Assembly: GCA_964448935.1 (NCBI GenBank) | Contig: CAYVBE010000148.1 | Span: forward strand, 1-10,874 | Length of the DNA: 10,874 bases | Direction of reading: 5' to 3' | Source: CAYVBE01 sp964448935 | GTDB lineage: Bacteria; Planctomycetota; Brocadiia; SM23-32 | In this document: positions 1 through 6,634 of the stretch, piece after piece | How the letters are laid out: each line of letters opens with the position of its first letter | Numbering within the stretch: position 1 is the first letter of the stretch | Notes under the pieces: model-generated | The model's database searches: none | What the model saw: the letters and a program-made list of their open reading frames with translations, nothing else | What the model was told of the DNA's origin: nothing | Position numbers and translations under genes: made by a program

Positions 1-206
1 GCCAGGTGCAGCCGGTGTCGGGTGGGCACCTTCTGCGTCGCGGCCTCGATGGCGGAGATGGCGCTGGGGTCCCTGGCAAGGCGCGGGATGCCCGTCCGCA
101 GGTCATCGGGCACCTCCAGATCGTCCGGCAGGTAGGAATGAAGGTCCGGCGATTCAATGCGGCCCGGGTCCCGAATCCGGACCGACTCCTCGTGATCGTG
201 TGACAT
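1..206 (-). CDS. N-terminus of a probable DNA methyltransferase (partial, runs off left edge)
   Basis: Reading the minus strand from the ATG at 206-204 gives 68 open codons to the window edge. The protein starts MSHDHEESVRIRDPGR and includes a segment ending in KVPTRHRLHLA. A phrase of the type 'VPTRHRL.LGDAR' directly precedes the first catalytic region in a group of N4-cytosine/N6-adenine DNA methyltransferases whose TSPPY motif follows some 15-25 residues later; that part lies outside the window. The resemblance is from memory, so the function is a moderate inference while the coding call is firmer, because codon use is GC-rich and the product is acidic and non-repetitive. A GGGGA stretch lies 5 bases before the ATG as a weak ribosome site. 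The gene points away from the transposase remnant to its right. An unrelated hypothetical protein is the main alternative. Confidence 0.6.
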   Translation of the reverse strand, partial: MSHDHEESVRIRDPGRIESPDLHSYLPDDLEVPDDLRTGIPRLARDPSAISAIEAATQKVPTRHRLHL

Positions 207-233
207 AACGGTCCCCGCTGATGGCTGCGCCGC

Positions 234-261
234 AGTGTATCAAATCACGCTTCCACGCCAA
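234..261 (-). promoter_or_regulatory. Candidate sigma-70-type promoter for the left-edge gene
   Basis: On the minus strand a TTGGCG box (261-256) and a TACACT box (239-234) are separated by 16 bases. Each matches the sigma-70 consensus at four of six positions. Transcription from here would begin about 20 bases before the ATG at 206. Matches of this quality occur by chance, so this is only a suggestion. Confidence 0.28.
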
Positions 262-371
262 GCATACTCAGCCCGCCCGTCCAGCGCAAGCCGAAGCAAG
301 AGTCCCCAGGTTCCCCCCCCCGGCTGCTTGCCTCCACCGCAAAAACGGAAATGGAACTATGCACTTGACCC

Positions 372-390
372 CACATGCATACTGCATGTG
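372..390. repeat. Perfect 8-bp inverted repeat upstream of the IS1595 remnant
   Basis: CACATGCA (372-379) and TGCATGTG (383-390) are exact reverse complements around a 3-base TAC spacer, 12 bases before the remnant transposase start at 403. It could form a hairpin at the 5' edge of the element and limit read-through into the transposase, or be an operator-like site. It has no T-run and is not an intrinsic terminator. The rest of 207-402 shows no convincing gene. It contains a run of nine C at 313-321 and otherwise nothing I can name. Confidence 0.5.
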
Positions 391-402
391 CTATGCCCCT
401 CC

Positions 403-783
403 ATGGCCGATTACCCGAAAAACGCGCTCGAATGTGACCGGTAGCTCGCCACCGGTGAGGCCTGCTGCGATTACATTTGGCAGGTTCGTTACCCGCAGGG
501 GTTTGTATGCCCGGGCTGCGGTGGAACCCAGGTCTGCGAAATGGGCTCTGGCCGCCAGTGGTGCCGGTGTTGCAGCTACCAATTGTCGGTGACCGCTGGA
601 CCGATCTTCCAGGGCACCGTTCGTCCGCCGCACCTTGACTACTACCTTGTGGAGTTCACCTTTCGGTTCAACAGTCGCACATGGCGTTCGCACGGCAAGC
701 TTTTCTACCGTCTGATGCAGCAGGCAATCGCCGTAGAGCCCGCAACAGGTCGCCAGATCAAGGGCAAAACGCCAGGCCAGTGA
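403..783 (+). pseudogene. IS1595-family transposase remnant, internally deleted
   Basis: One reading frame from the ATG at 403 gives MADYPKNALECDR, a TAG stop at 442-444, then LATGEACCDYIWQVRYPQG and a zinc ribbon with CPGC and CRCC pairs followed by LSVTAGPIFQGT. This is the usual start of IS1595/ISXO2-type transposases. A few codons later, without frame change, comes DYYLVEFTFRFNSR and GKLFYRLMQQAIAVEP, which is the extreme C-terminus of the same family. The whole DDE catalytic core between them is absent: about 127 codons remain of a protein normally near 300 residues. The junction lies around 622-633. The element is therefore catalytically dead twice over, by deletion and by the early stop. 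It lies between the left-edge methyltransferase-like gene and the 3' end of the beta-propeller gene and points toward the latter. No convincing terminal inverted repeats or 8-bp target duplications were found. Confidence 0.85.
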
Positions 784-835
784 CCTGCAACATATGGCAC
801 CCACAAGACCGAAGTACATAGCCGGACTACTGAAT

Positions 836-3800
836 TCAATCGGAGTTCGCACTCCCCAGGCAGAGCAGCCGCCCGTCACTCATCGAAATGTAGAGCCGGC
901 CGGCAGCGGCGGCCATACCATCGAAGACTGGCTGGCTTGCCAGGTCCATCTCGGCAAGTTTGGCGCCGTCGTCCGCCGATACGGACCAGAGCAGCCCGCC
1001 GGTGCGCCCCTCGAACGGGGCCAGCAGGTCGTCGGGATCGGCCGGGTCCTTCGTGCCGGCGACGAACACCACTTTGCCCGATCCGCCCGCGTGGCGCGCC
1101 AGCACGAGCGCGTCAATGATCATCGGCACCTTCGTCTGCCACAGGGGCGGTTCCTTCCGCCCCATGGGACCCAGCGTCCACGGCTTGAACTCGCCGGTCA
1201 GCTCTCCCTGCGACCGGGCTTTGTTGGTGTTCGCGTCGGCGACCAGAAGGCTCTGGTCGCCGGGCACGTAGAAGCCGAAACGACCGGAGTGCTCCGGCCA
1301 GGTCTGAGCCGCGTAAGTCTTCTCGTCGTCGACCACGAGCAGCCGGCCCTGTTTGGCGCCCTGGACGCCGTAGTGCCAGCCGGGCCATCGGTCGGAATAG
1401 ATCCACCACTTGCGCTCGTCCATCGAGGCGTCCAGGAAACCGTTGTTGGAGATCAGGTGCGGCTCCATGTCCCGCGCGCCGAACGGGTCCAAACGCGGCG
1501 GGGACACATCGTTCAGCTCCCGGTCAAAGACCTTCTGAAACAGGTATATCTTCCCTCCGGCGCCGACCAGGATGTCCGACCGTGCTCCGGGCATCGTGTT
1601 GCCCACCGTGTACTCGGTGGAACCCTCCTCCGTGGCGCGTTTCAGGATGTCCTCCATTTCCCGCACCGACGCGGTCTTCAGGCCCTTGGTGAGTTCCTCC
1701 AGGTCGGGCCTCGGGCCTTCAACGAGGGTGTGGCGCAGCACCCTGCCAGTAGCGGCGTCGAGGCCGTAAATGTGAATTCCTCCGTCCAGATAGCTGGAGC
1801 GCCCGGCCGTCGCATATACGACATCGTCCATCACCAGCACGCTGCCGTGGGCGGGCCAGACCGATTCGAGCTTGCCGTAGGACATCAGCCGCCGGTCCTG
1901 CGGGGCCACCCGGAAACGCCAGGCCAGTCGGCCGTCCGCCGCGTTCAGGGCATAGATGCGGCCGTCGGCGCAGCCGAAGATGACCAGCCCCTCGTGCACC
2001 GTGGGGGGCGAGTCCACCGGCCCACCCGCGGTGAAGCGCCAGAGCTCCCGCCCGCCGTCCGCGGCCAGGCAGACGATCCGGTGCGCGTCCTTGCGCGCCA
2101 CGAACACCCGCCCGGCGGCAATCACGGGGGGCGTGAGATCACCACCGAGGTCGGCCGCCCAGAAAACGTCCGGGGCTGCCGCCACGATGGTACTCCCCTG
2201 GCCGCTGCGCTCCGCATCGTGACGATAGGTCGGCCAGTCTTCGGGACCGGGGGCGTCCGAGGCCACGGTTTCCACCGCGCTTTCCATCAACCGCGACTCT
2301 AAGGCAGCCGCCTCGATGTCCACCCCCGGCCTGCCGCGGCCGTGGACCACGCTGAAACCGGGCACCTTGACGCCCGGGTAGCACGAGCACGGGTCCGGCG
2401 GCGCGTAGAGCAGGCCGTTGGCGGGCATCACACCGTAGCTGCACGCGCCGCGCAGCCAGTCGGGCGCGGCGTGATTGTCGCCGCGCAGGTCCACGAACTC
2501 CGCGCCACGCCGGGGCGCTATCAGGTAGCGCTCGGTCGCCTTGCCCCGGTAGCAGCGGGTGTGGTGGCCGCGGTCCATCATATTGCCGATGTCGGGTCTT
2601 CGCACCTGCTCTCCGGTGAGTGGGTCGAGTCCGGCCCCGCCCCTCTGGGCCCACACCAGCCCGTCGGCGATCATGTAACTCGCCACCGAGGCGAATCCCC
2701 ACGTGGCCCTCGGGCCGCCGGTCCACAGTACTTCACCGTTCTCGCCCGAGAGACACCTGACGCCGTCCTGCGCGTTGAAGTAGGCGTTCCCCTCGTAGAA
2801 AACCACGGTGCCGCTGTAGGCACGCGGGCCGATCGTCTTCAGGCCGTCTTTCTCGCGACCGATACGCTCGCAGGGCGTGCGCCAGAGTTCCTCCCCGGTG
2901 GCCAGGTCCAGGCAGACTACTTCCGCGAAGTTGTAATAGGCCACGCGCTGGTCGTCCGCGGCCAGCGATTCCGGCGCCACGCGGCGGGCCTCCGTGCGCC
3001 AGAGCACCTCGCCCGTTTCACCGTCCATGGCCGCTATCTCCTCGGGGCCGGATTCCATGACCATGTTCAGGAACTTTTTCGCATCATGCGTGCCGTCATT
3101 CGCGGTGCGAACGGGGATGTCGCGCACACGCAGAGCCAGTGTGCCGTCGGAAGCGAGAACCATCTCATCCACGTCGCTCACGTGGTCGTAGGTGGCCAGG
3201 ATTTCCCCGGTTGCCGCGTTCAAGACGCTCAGCGGACCGCGGTATGCCAGCGTGGCATAGACCCGCCCGCCGTCGGCCACCACGCGCCGGTTCAGCTCCA
3301 GCGGCGCGCCCCAGTTGTTGTACATGCCGAAGATCGTGGGGCCGGGATCAGCCCAGTAGTTCGGCCCGAAACCCTCCAGCCGCTGCTGCCATAGCCTGAC
3401 GCCGTTGAAGGCGTCGCGCGCCATCAGCGCCCATTTCTCTTTGAACCCCTGGCTCAACACGCCGACCGGTCCCTGGTCCTTGATGTAGAAGATGCGCCCG
3501 GCGTCACTGACCAAAGCGTTGAACCCGGGATTCCACGCATGGGAGCGCAGCCACCGCGGCCCGCACTCCCACTGAAGGCGGTCCGGCGGCTGCACCAGGG
3601 CGTCCTTTGAGACGGGGTTGTTCGTGGAGTCGTACAGGTAGTGCGTCCAGTCGTCCATCGCTTCGGGCCACGGCTTCTCGCGCATCTGCCAGCCGTCACC
3701 CGTGCGCAGGCAGGCAACTCCACCGGGCGAGAGCACCCGCATGACCTCTTCCATAGGCGCCGAAGAAGGGTCCTCAACGACCATCAGGCTCACCAGATTA

Positions 3801-4102
3801 TCAACGTAGGGAAGCTCATGGCCGTCCCACTGCTCGACGGAGACGGGGCCGTAGACGCCGCGCCTCTGAAGTTCGGCGCGCAACTTCTCGACCGTGTCGG
3901 CATCGGTGCTCAGTCCATGCACCACATAGCCGTCCCCCGGCCGAAGGTCACCCAGTCGGTCCGCGTCGCTCCCGATCGCGACCACCAAACCGCCCTGTAC
4001 GCCGGCCTCCGCCGCAAGGTCCTCGGCGGCCCCGGCGGGCCGCATCCCGGCAGCACAGACCAGTCCCAGAAAGGCCGCCATAACCATCCATACCCTCTTC
4101 AT
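836..4102 (-). CDS. Secreted PQQ-type beta-propeller protein with degenerate methyltransferase-like N-terminal domain
   Basis: This is a 1088-residue exported protein. MKRVWMVMAAFLGLVCAAG forms a signal peptide, with cleavage likely near PAGAA-ED (about residue 26). Residues about 37-135 have the layout of a Rossmann methyltransferase (GGLVVAIGSDAD, later EVMRVLSPGGVACLR), but the glycine-rich SAM loop is not intact. After a conserved KPWPEAMDDWTHYLYD segment come propeller blades with the PQQ-repeat pattern (GEILATYD, TGEELWRT, NGEVLWTGG). A Cys-containing linker follows (CYRGKATERYL near 516, RGAC near 550, PCSCYPG near 571). A second propeller starts at DWPTYRHDAERSG near 622 (GGRELWRF, DGRLAWRF). 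It resembles large planctomycete proteins of this type, whose function is unknown. Cofactor binding is unproven: PQQ-like blades also occur in BamB-type scaffolds. It is the last gene of the operon, 56 bases after the GH43-like gene. AAAGGG lies 8 bases before this ATG. A TTG at 4126 behind a perfect AAGGAGG, or an ATG at 4162 overlapping the upstream stop, are in-frame alternatives. Confidence 0.9.
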   Translation of the reverse strand: MKRVWMVMAAFLGLVCAAGMRPAGAAEDLAAEAGVQGGLVVAIGSDADRLGDLRPGDGYVVHGLSTDADTVEKLRAELQRRGVYGPVSVEQWDGHELPYVDNLVSLMVVEDPSSAPMEEVMRVLSPGGVACLRTGDGWQMREKPWPEAMDDWTHYLYDSTNNPVSKDALVQPPDRLQWECGPRWLRSHAWNPGFNALVSDAGRIFYIKDQGPVGVLSQGFKEKWALMARDAFNGVRLWQQRLEGFGPNYWADPGPTIFGMYNNWGAPLELNRRVVADGGRVYATLAYRGPLSVLNAATGEILATYDHVSDVDEMVLASDGTLALRVRDIPVRTANDGTHDAKKFLNMVMESGPEEIAAMDGETGEVLWRTEARRVAPESLAADDQRVAYYNFAEVVCLDLATGEELWRTPCERIGREKDGLKTIGPRAYSGTVVFYEGNAYFNAQDGVRCLSGENGEVLWTGGPRATWGFASVASYMIADGLVWAQRGGAGLDPLTGEQVRRPDIGNMMDRGHHTRCYRGKATERYLIAPRRGAEFVDLRGDNHAAPDWLRGACSYGVMPANGLLYAPPDPCSCYPGVKVPGFSVVHGRGRPGVDIEAAALESRLMESAVETVASDAPGPEDWPTYRHDAERSGQGSTIVAAAPDVFWAADLGGDLTPPVIAAGRVFVARKDAHRIVCLAADGGRELWRFTAGGPVDSPPTVHEGLVIFGCADGRIYALNAADGRLAWRFRVAPQDRRLMSYGKLESVWPAHGSVLVMDDVVYATAGRSSYLDGGIHIYGLDAATGRVLRHTLVEGPRPDLEELTKGLKTASVREMEDILKRATEEGSTEYTVGNTMPGARSDILVGAGGKIYLFQKVFDRELNDVSPPRLDPFGARDMEPHLISNNGFLDASMDERKWWIYSDRWPGWHYGVQGAKQGRLLVVDDEKTYAAQTWPEHSGRFGFYVPGDQSLLVADANTNKARSQGELTGEFKPWTLGPMGRKEPPLWQTKVPMIIDALVLARHAGGSGKVVFVAGTKDPADPDDLLAPFEGRTGGLLWSVSADDGAKLAEMDLASQPVFDGMAAAAGRLYISMSDGRLLCLGSANSD

Positions 4103-4114
4103 CCGTCTTACCCT

Positions 4115-4126
4115 TTGAGTACTCAA
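4115..4126. repeat. 12-bp perfect palindrome TTGAGTACTCAA
   Basis: TTGAGTACTCAA reads the same on both strands and has no spacer. It covers the alternative TTG start and abuts the AAAGGG site of the ATG at 4102. It could be an operator-like site or a chance palindrome within a leader; no second copy was noticed elsewhere in the window. Confidence 0.5.
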
Positions 4127-4138
4127 GTCAGCCTCCTT
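4124..4138 (-). promoter_or_regulatory. Consensus Shine-Dalgarno and alternative TTG start for the beta-propeller gene
   Basis: AAGGAGG (4138-4132), a full match to the anti-SD of 16S rRNA, lies 5 bases before a TTG at 4126-4124 that is in frame with the beta-propeller gene. It would add MSTQRVRR in front of MKRVW and still leave a workable signal peptide with a longer basic n-region. The better SD argues for the TTG; the standard ATG and compact signal peptide argue for 4102. Confidence 0.5.
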
Positions 4139-4142
4139 GTAG

Positions 4143-4160
4143 GATTCGAAGCATCGAATC
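4143..4160. repeat. 7-bp stem hairpin at the GH43 stop codon
   Basis: On the minus strand GATTCGA, a TGCT loop and TCGAATC form a perfect 7-bp stem that covers most of the GH43-like stop codon and lies just ahead of the AAGGAGG site. There is no following T-run, so it is not an intrinsic terminator. A role in mRNA processing or in setting translation of the distal gene is possible. Confidence 0.5.
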
Positions 4161-5259
4161 ATTGAAGCGGTCCGGCGTCATGATCGGGGTAGATGCGGCC
4201 GTCCACCCACTTCATAGGCACCAGCGCGGGACGCTGGCAGTATCCACGTTCCGAGGCCATCTCGCCGCCCGGCGGGAAGAACACACAGCCCCACCAGCGG
4301 CCCTCGAGGTCCTCGAAGAAGTTACCGTGGCCGCCGTCGGCCAGGGCGGTGTAGCGCGGGCCGAAGGGGCCATGGACGTGCTCCGATGCGGCGACGATGG
4401 CGTCATAGCCGGCGTTGCGCTCCCCACCGCCGTGTCCGTGATGCCGATACGTGTAGCCGCCGTCCTCGGTCTTCCACGCCCAGGCGGTCACGACCAGGTG
4501 ATACCTCCCCCCGTGCTCGAACATATGCACGCCCTCGCGCGCGGGTTCGGGATCGTAGCCCGTCTGCCAGGGGCGGTGTACCTCCACGACCCCGTCGAGC
4601 CCTTCTTTCAGCGTCGCCACCTGGCCGTCCTGCCAGATGAAATAGAGCGTCCCGTCATCCTCGAAGACCTTTGCGTCAATGTAGTTCGTCAGGGCGCAGT
4701 CGGTCGTGGTCTCGTAGGGGCCTTCCGGCTCGCCGCTGGCGCTGCGCAGGATGAACGTGCCCCCGAAGCGGTCGCCCAGCCACTCGTCCCCCCGCACGCC
4801 GACGTTGAAGTTCATACAACCGATGATCAGGTAGTTGTCGAGCGACGGCGAGTAGTGGATTTTAGGTGCCCAGAGGGAGCGTTTGACGCGCACGTCGGGC
4901 GGCGGCGGGTCCTCGTAGAACCGCTCCGGCGTCATCAGGTCGGGGCCGTCGGGCCAGTAGACGTAGAAATTCCGCAGCCACTCCGGTCCGTCGTCCAGCG
5001 ACCAGACCGCGCCCAGCGGCTCCCACTCCACCAGATCGGGCGAGCGCCACAGCCGGGCGGAGTCGCTCCACACCCATGCCTGCCCCCGCGGGCCGCCCAC
5101 GGGGCGTGTGGTGCCGGAGAGGTAGTAGCAGTCGTCCCGGCCGATCGTGATGTGCGGGTCGCGCATCCAGTAGTCGAACACCGGTTCCACGAAATCCGGT
5201 ATCTGCGTGCGCGGATCGTGAATGTCCACGTCGCCGTAAGTCTCCTTACTGTCGTTCAT
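4159..5259 (-). CDS. GH43-like five-bladed propeller glycosidase
   Basis: This 366-residue protein has no signal peptide and fits a single-domain glycoside hydrolase of clan GH-F. The three expected acidic residues appear in order: D34 in MRDPHITIG (general base), D195 in NYIDAKVFEDDG (pKa modulator) and E242 in AREGVHMFEHGG (general acid). WAPKIHYSP (W130-P132), GPYE near 181, FGPRYTA and GGHGNFFEDLEG are also family-like. GH43 enzymes mostly remove arabinose, xylose or galactose, so the substrate cannot be fixed. The Met at 5259 is chosen because AGGAAGGA sits 8 bases upstream, inside the last codons of the radical-SAM gene. The open frame continues 125 codons further upstream, but that stretch is low-complexity Arg/Gly-rich antisense-like translation overlapping the neighbour. 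The gene starts 5 bases after the upstream stop, so translational coupling is likely. It would act in the cytoplasm on imported oligosaccharides. Confidence 0.88.
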   Translation of the reverse strand: MNDSKETYGDVDIHDPRTQIPDFVEPVFDYWMRDPHITIGRDDCYYLSGTTRPVGGPRGQAWVWSDSARLWRSPDLVEWEPLGAVWSLDDGPEWLRNFYVYWPDGPDLMTPERFYEDPPPPDVRVKRSLWAPKIHYSPSLDNYLIIGCMNFNVGVRGDEWLGDRFGGTFILRSASGEPEGPYETTTDCALTNYIDAKVFEDDGTLYFIWQDGQVATLKEGLDGVVEVHRPWQTGYDPEPAREGVHMFEHGGRYHLVVTAWAWKTEDGGYTYRHHGHGGGERNAGYDAIVAASEHVHGPFGPRYTALADGGHGNFFEDLEGRWWGCVFFPPGGEMASERGYCQRPALVPMKWVDGRIYPDHDAGPLQ

Positions 5260-5264
5260 TATGG

Positions 5265-6557
5265 CTATCCTTCCTCTATCGCACCGGCCGCGTTGCCGAC
5301 GCGCTGCTCGTAGAGCGGGTCGCCCGGGATGCACGTGGGGCCGCAGTTGCACACGTAGCGGCTGGCGGTCTGGCCGATCCTGGGGCCCAGCGCGCGCCAC
5401 ATGGCTTCCGTCTCCAGGCAGAGCGCGATCAGTGTGTCCGGGCTGATGTCCCGTATCTGATCTATCAGGAAGCTCAACATGGTGTAACGCGCATCGTGCG
5501 GCATGGGCCGGCCGCTGCCGTTTCGGTATCCGCGCTCCCGCAGAAACGGCGCCGCAGCCCGCATGGCGGCCACGTAGTCCGGATCGAGCAGGTCGAAGTC
5601 CAGGCACTTCTCGGTCTCCTCCAGGTCCATCCACCCCAGCGGACAGAGACTGACCACGTCGGGATCGGTCCGCGCGAACATCTCCTCCAACAGCAGGCGG
5701 TTCTCCTCCCGCCAGCCCTTCACGGGGATGATGGGCGAGAGCCGGAACCGCACGATGTAGCCGGCGTCCTGCAGGCGACGGGCGGCGTCAAAGCGCCCGA
5801 CCATGCCGTCGGTGCCCTCCTCGAAGTGCTCGATCTGCGACGGGCCGGCAACGCTCCACTGCAGGATCGTCTGCCCCTGATGGTCGTAGTCCAGCAGGTA
5901 GTCCGTATCGGCACTCTTGCCGACGTAGATTTCCAGATAGCGGTCCTCCTCGCGGGCGAAGCGCTCCACCAGCACGCGGGAGGCGTCGTATTCCGGTTCG
6001 AAACACGGGATGTCGCTCTGGTTGTCCCATTTATAGAGCCGCTGCCGCGGCGCGCGGGCAAAGAGGCCGTCCAGGTGCTCGGCGTACTCCTCCATGTTGA
6101 CCAGCACGCGCATGACGCGGTTGGCGCCGCAGTAGGCGCAGCGGAAGGGGCAGCCGCCGATGCTGTGGAGCTGCCAGGCGCTCTGGCAGACTATGCCCTT
6201 CTTCTCGCGCCGCCAGTCCGGGTCGCCGTCGGGACGCCGCCAGAAGGTGTGGAAACCGTAGAGATCGTGGTCGGCCAGGTGCGGATAGCGCTCGCGCAGG
6301 TCCTTCTCCTCCGAGTCGGAGGGGAACTTCGCGGTGGTAAGAACGATGTCCGGATCGCTCTTCTCACTGACCTCGCCCCAGCGCCCTCGCCACGCCCACC
6401 GGTCCCCGGCGGCGATCCGGTCCAGCTCCGACATGCTCACCCACTCGACGGAGCCCGCATCCAGGGCGGCGATCATGGCCTCCGTGCGGCGCAGCGCCTC
6501 CGGGGTGTCCCGGATGTCCTCCGTTGCATATACCCGTTCGGGCGTCATGTGCAGCAT
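5265..6557 (-). CDS. Radical-SAM protein related to spore photoproduct lyase (SplB-like)
   Basis: This 430-residue protein carries the radical-SAM cluster motif GGCPFRCAYCGA with Cys136, Cys140 and Cys143 (CX3CX2C). Further on, IEHFEEGTDGMVGRFDAA and LQDAGYIVRFRLSPIIPVKGW match the region of spore photoproduct lyases where 'E.GT....R..A...l.dAGy.v.f...Pii...GW' is conserved. SP lyases repair the thymine dimer of spore DNA by 5'-deoxyadenosyl radical chemistry. Here the SDI motif at 181-183 aligns with the CTSDI of SP lyase, but the residue at the hydrogen-donor Cys position is Asn179; Cys185 lies nearby. The C-terminus has a further cluster, Cys403, Cys405 and Cys409 (CNCGPTC). The N-terminal 120 residues are not recognised. 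The Met at 6557 has GGGAG 8 bases upstream. The gene lies 77 bases after the beta-mannosidase stop; that gap shows no clear promoter or terminator. True DNA-repair function is doubtful, and a different substrate is possible. Confidence 0.85.
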   Translation of the reverse strand: MLHMTPERVYATEDIRDTPEALRRTEAMIAALDAGSVEWVSMSELDRIAAGDRWAWRGRWGEVSEKSDPDIVLTTAKFPSDSEEKDLRERYPHLADHDLYGFHTFWRRPDGDPDWRREKKGIVCQSAWQLHSIGGCPFRCAYCGANRVMRVLVNMEEYAEHLDGLFARAPRQRLYKWDNQSDIPCFEPEYDASRVLVERFAREEDRYLEIYVGKSADTDYLLDYDHQGQTILQWSVAGPSQIEHFEEGTDGMVGRFDAARRLQDAGYIVRFRLSPIIPVKGWREENRLLLEEMFARTDPDVVSLCPLGWMDLEETEKCLDFDLLDPDYVAAMRAAAPFLRERGYRNGSGRPMPHDARYTMLSFLIDQIRDISPDTLIALCLETEAMWRALGPRIGQTASRYVCNCGPTCIPGDPLYEQRVGNAAGAIEEG

Positions 6558-6634
6558 CTTGGCATCTCCCTTCCCGGCGCCGTATCACTTCTCCTCACAG
6601 TCCGGCCCACCCGCCATGCCGGGGTCTCCGTGCA

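Noticed and set aside
313..321. Run of nine C
   Set aside because: A homopolymer in intergenic sequence; possibly a slippage site, but it has no gene or promoter placement that would suggest phase variation.
357..821. Possible terminal inverted repeats CTATGCACTT (357-366) and AAGTACATAG (812-821) around the IS remnant
   Set aside because: Nine of ten bases match in inverted orientation, but similarity stops inside and outside the boxes and the flanks show no 8-bp target duplication. Too weak to fix the element ends.
784..835. Terminator between the converging IS remnant and the beta-propeller gene
   Set aside because: No stem followed by a T-run on either strand; only a short EcoRI-type palindrome and scattered partial repeats.
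391..879. Minus-strand open frame of 162 codons over the IS region
   Set aside because: It is antisense to a recognisable IS1595 transposase remnant and crosses the end of the beta-propeller gene; it has no motifs of its own.
794..2302. Open frame of 502 codons on the plus strand
   Set aside because: It lies antisense to the beta-propeller gene, whose propeller repeats are clear. Its product is a His/Arg/Gly/Val-rich mix without recognisable motifs, typical of a GC-rich shadow frame.
5260..5634. Upstream extension of the GH43-like frame by 125 codons
   Set aside because: The added residues are Arg/Gly/Pro-rich and overlap the radical-SAM 3' end in another frame. The Met at 5259 has a strong SD and the GH43 catalytic motif follows 34 residues later.
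6558..6634. 77-base gap between the GH2 and radical-SAM genes as a promoter or terminator
   Set aside because: It has only a 5-bp stem with a long loop (CCGGC/GCCGG) and no T-run, and no paired -35/-10 boxes; it appears to be plain intergenic sequence within the operon.
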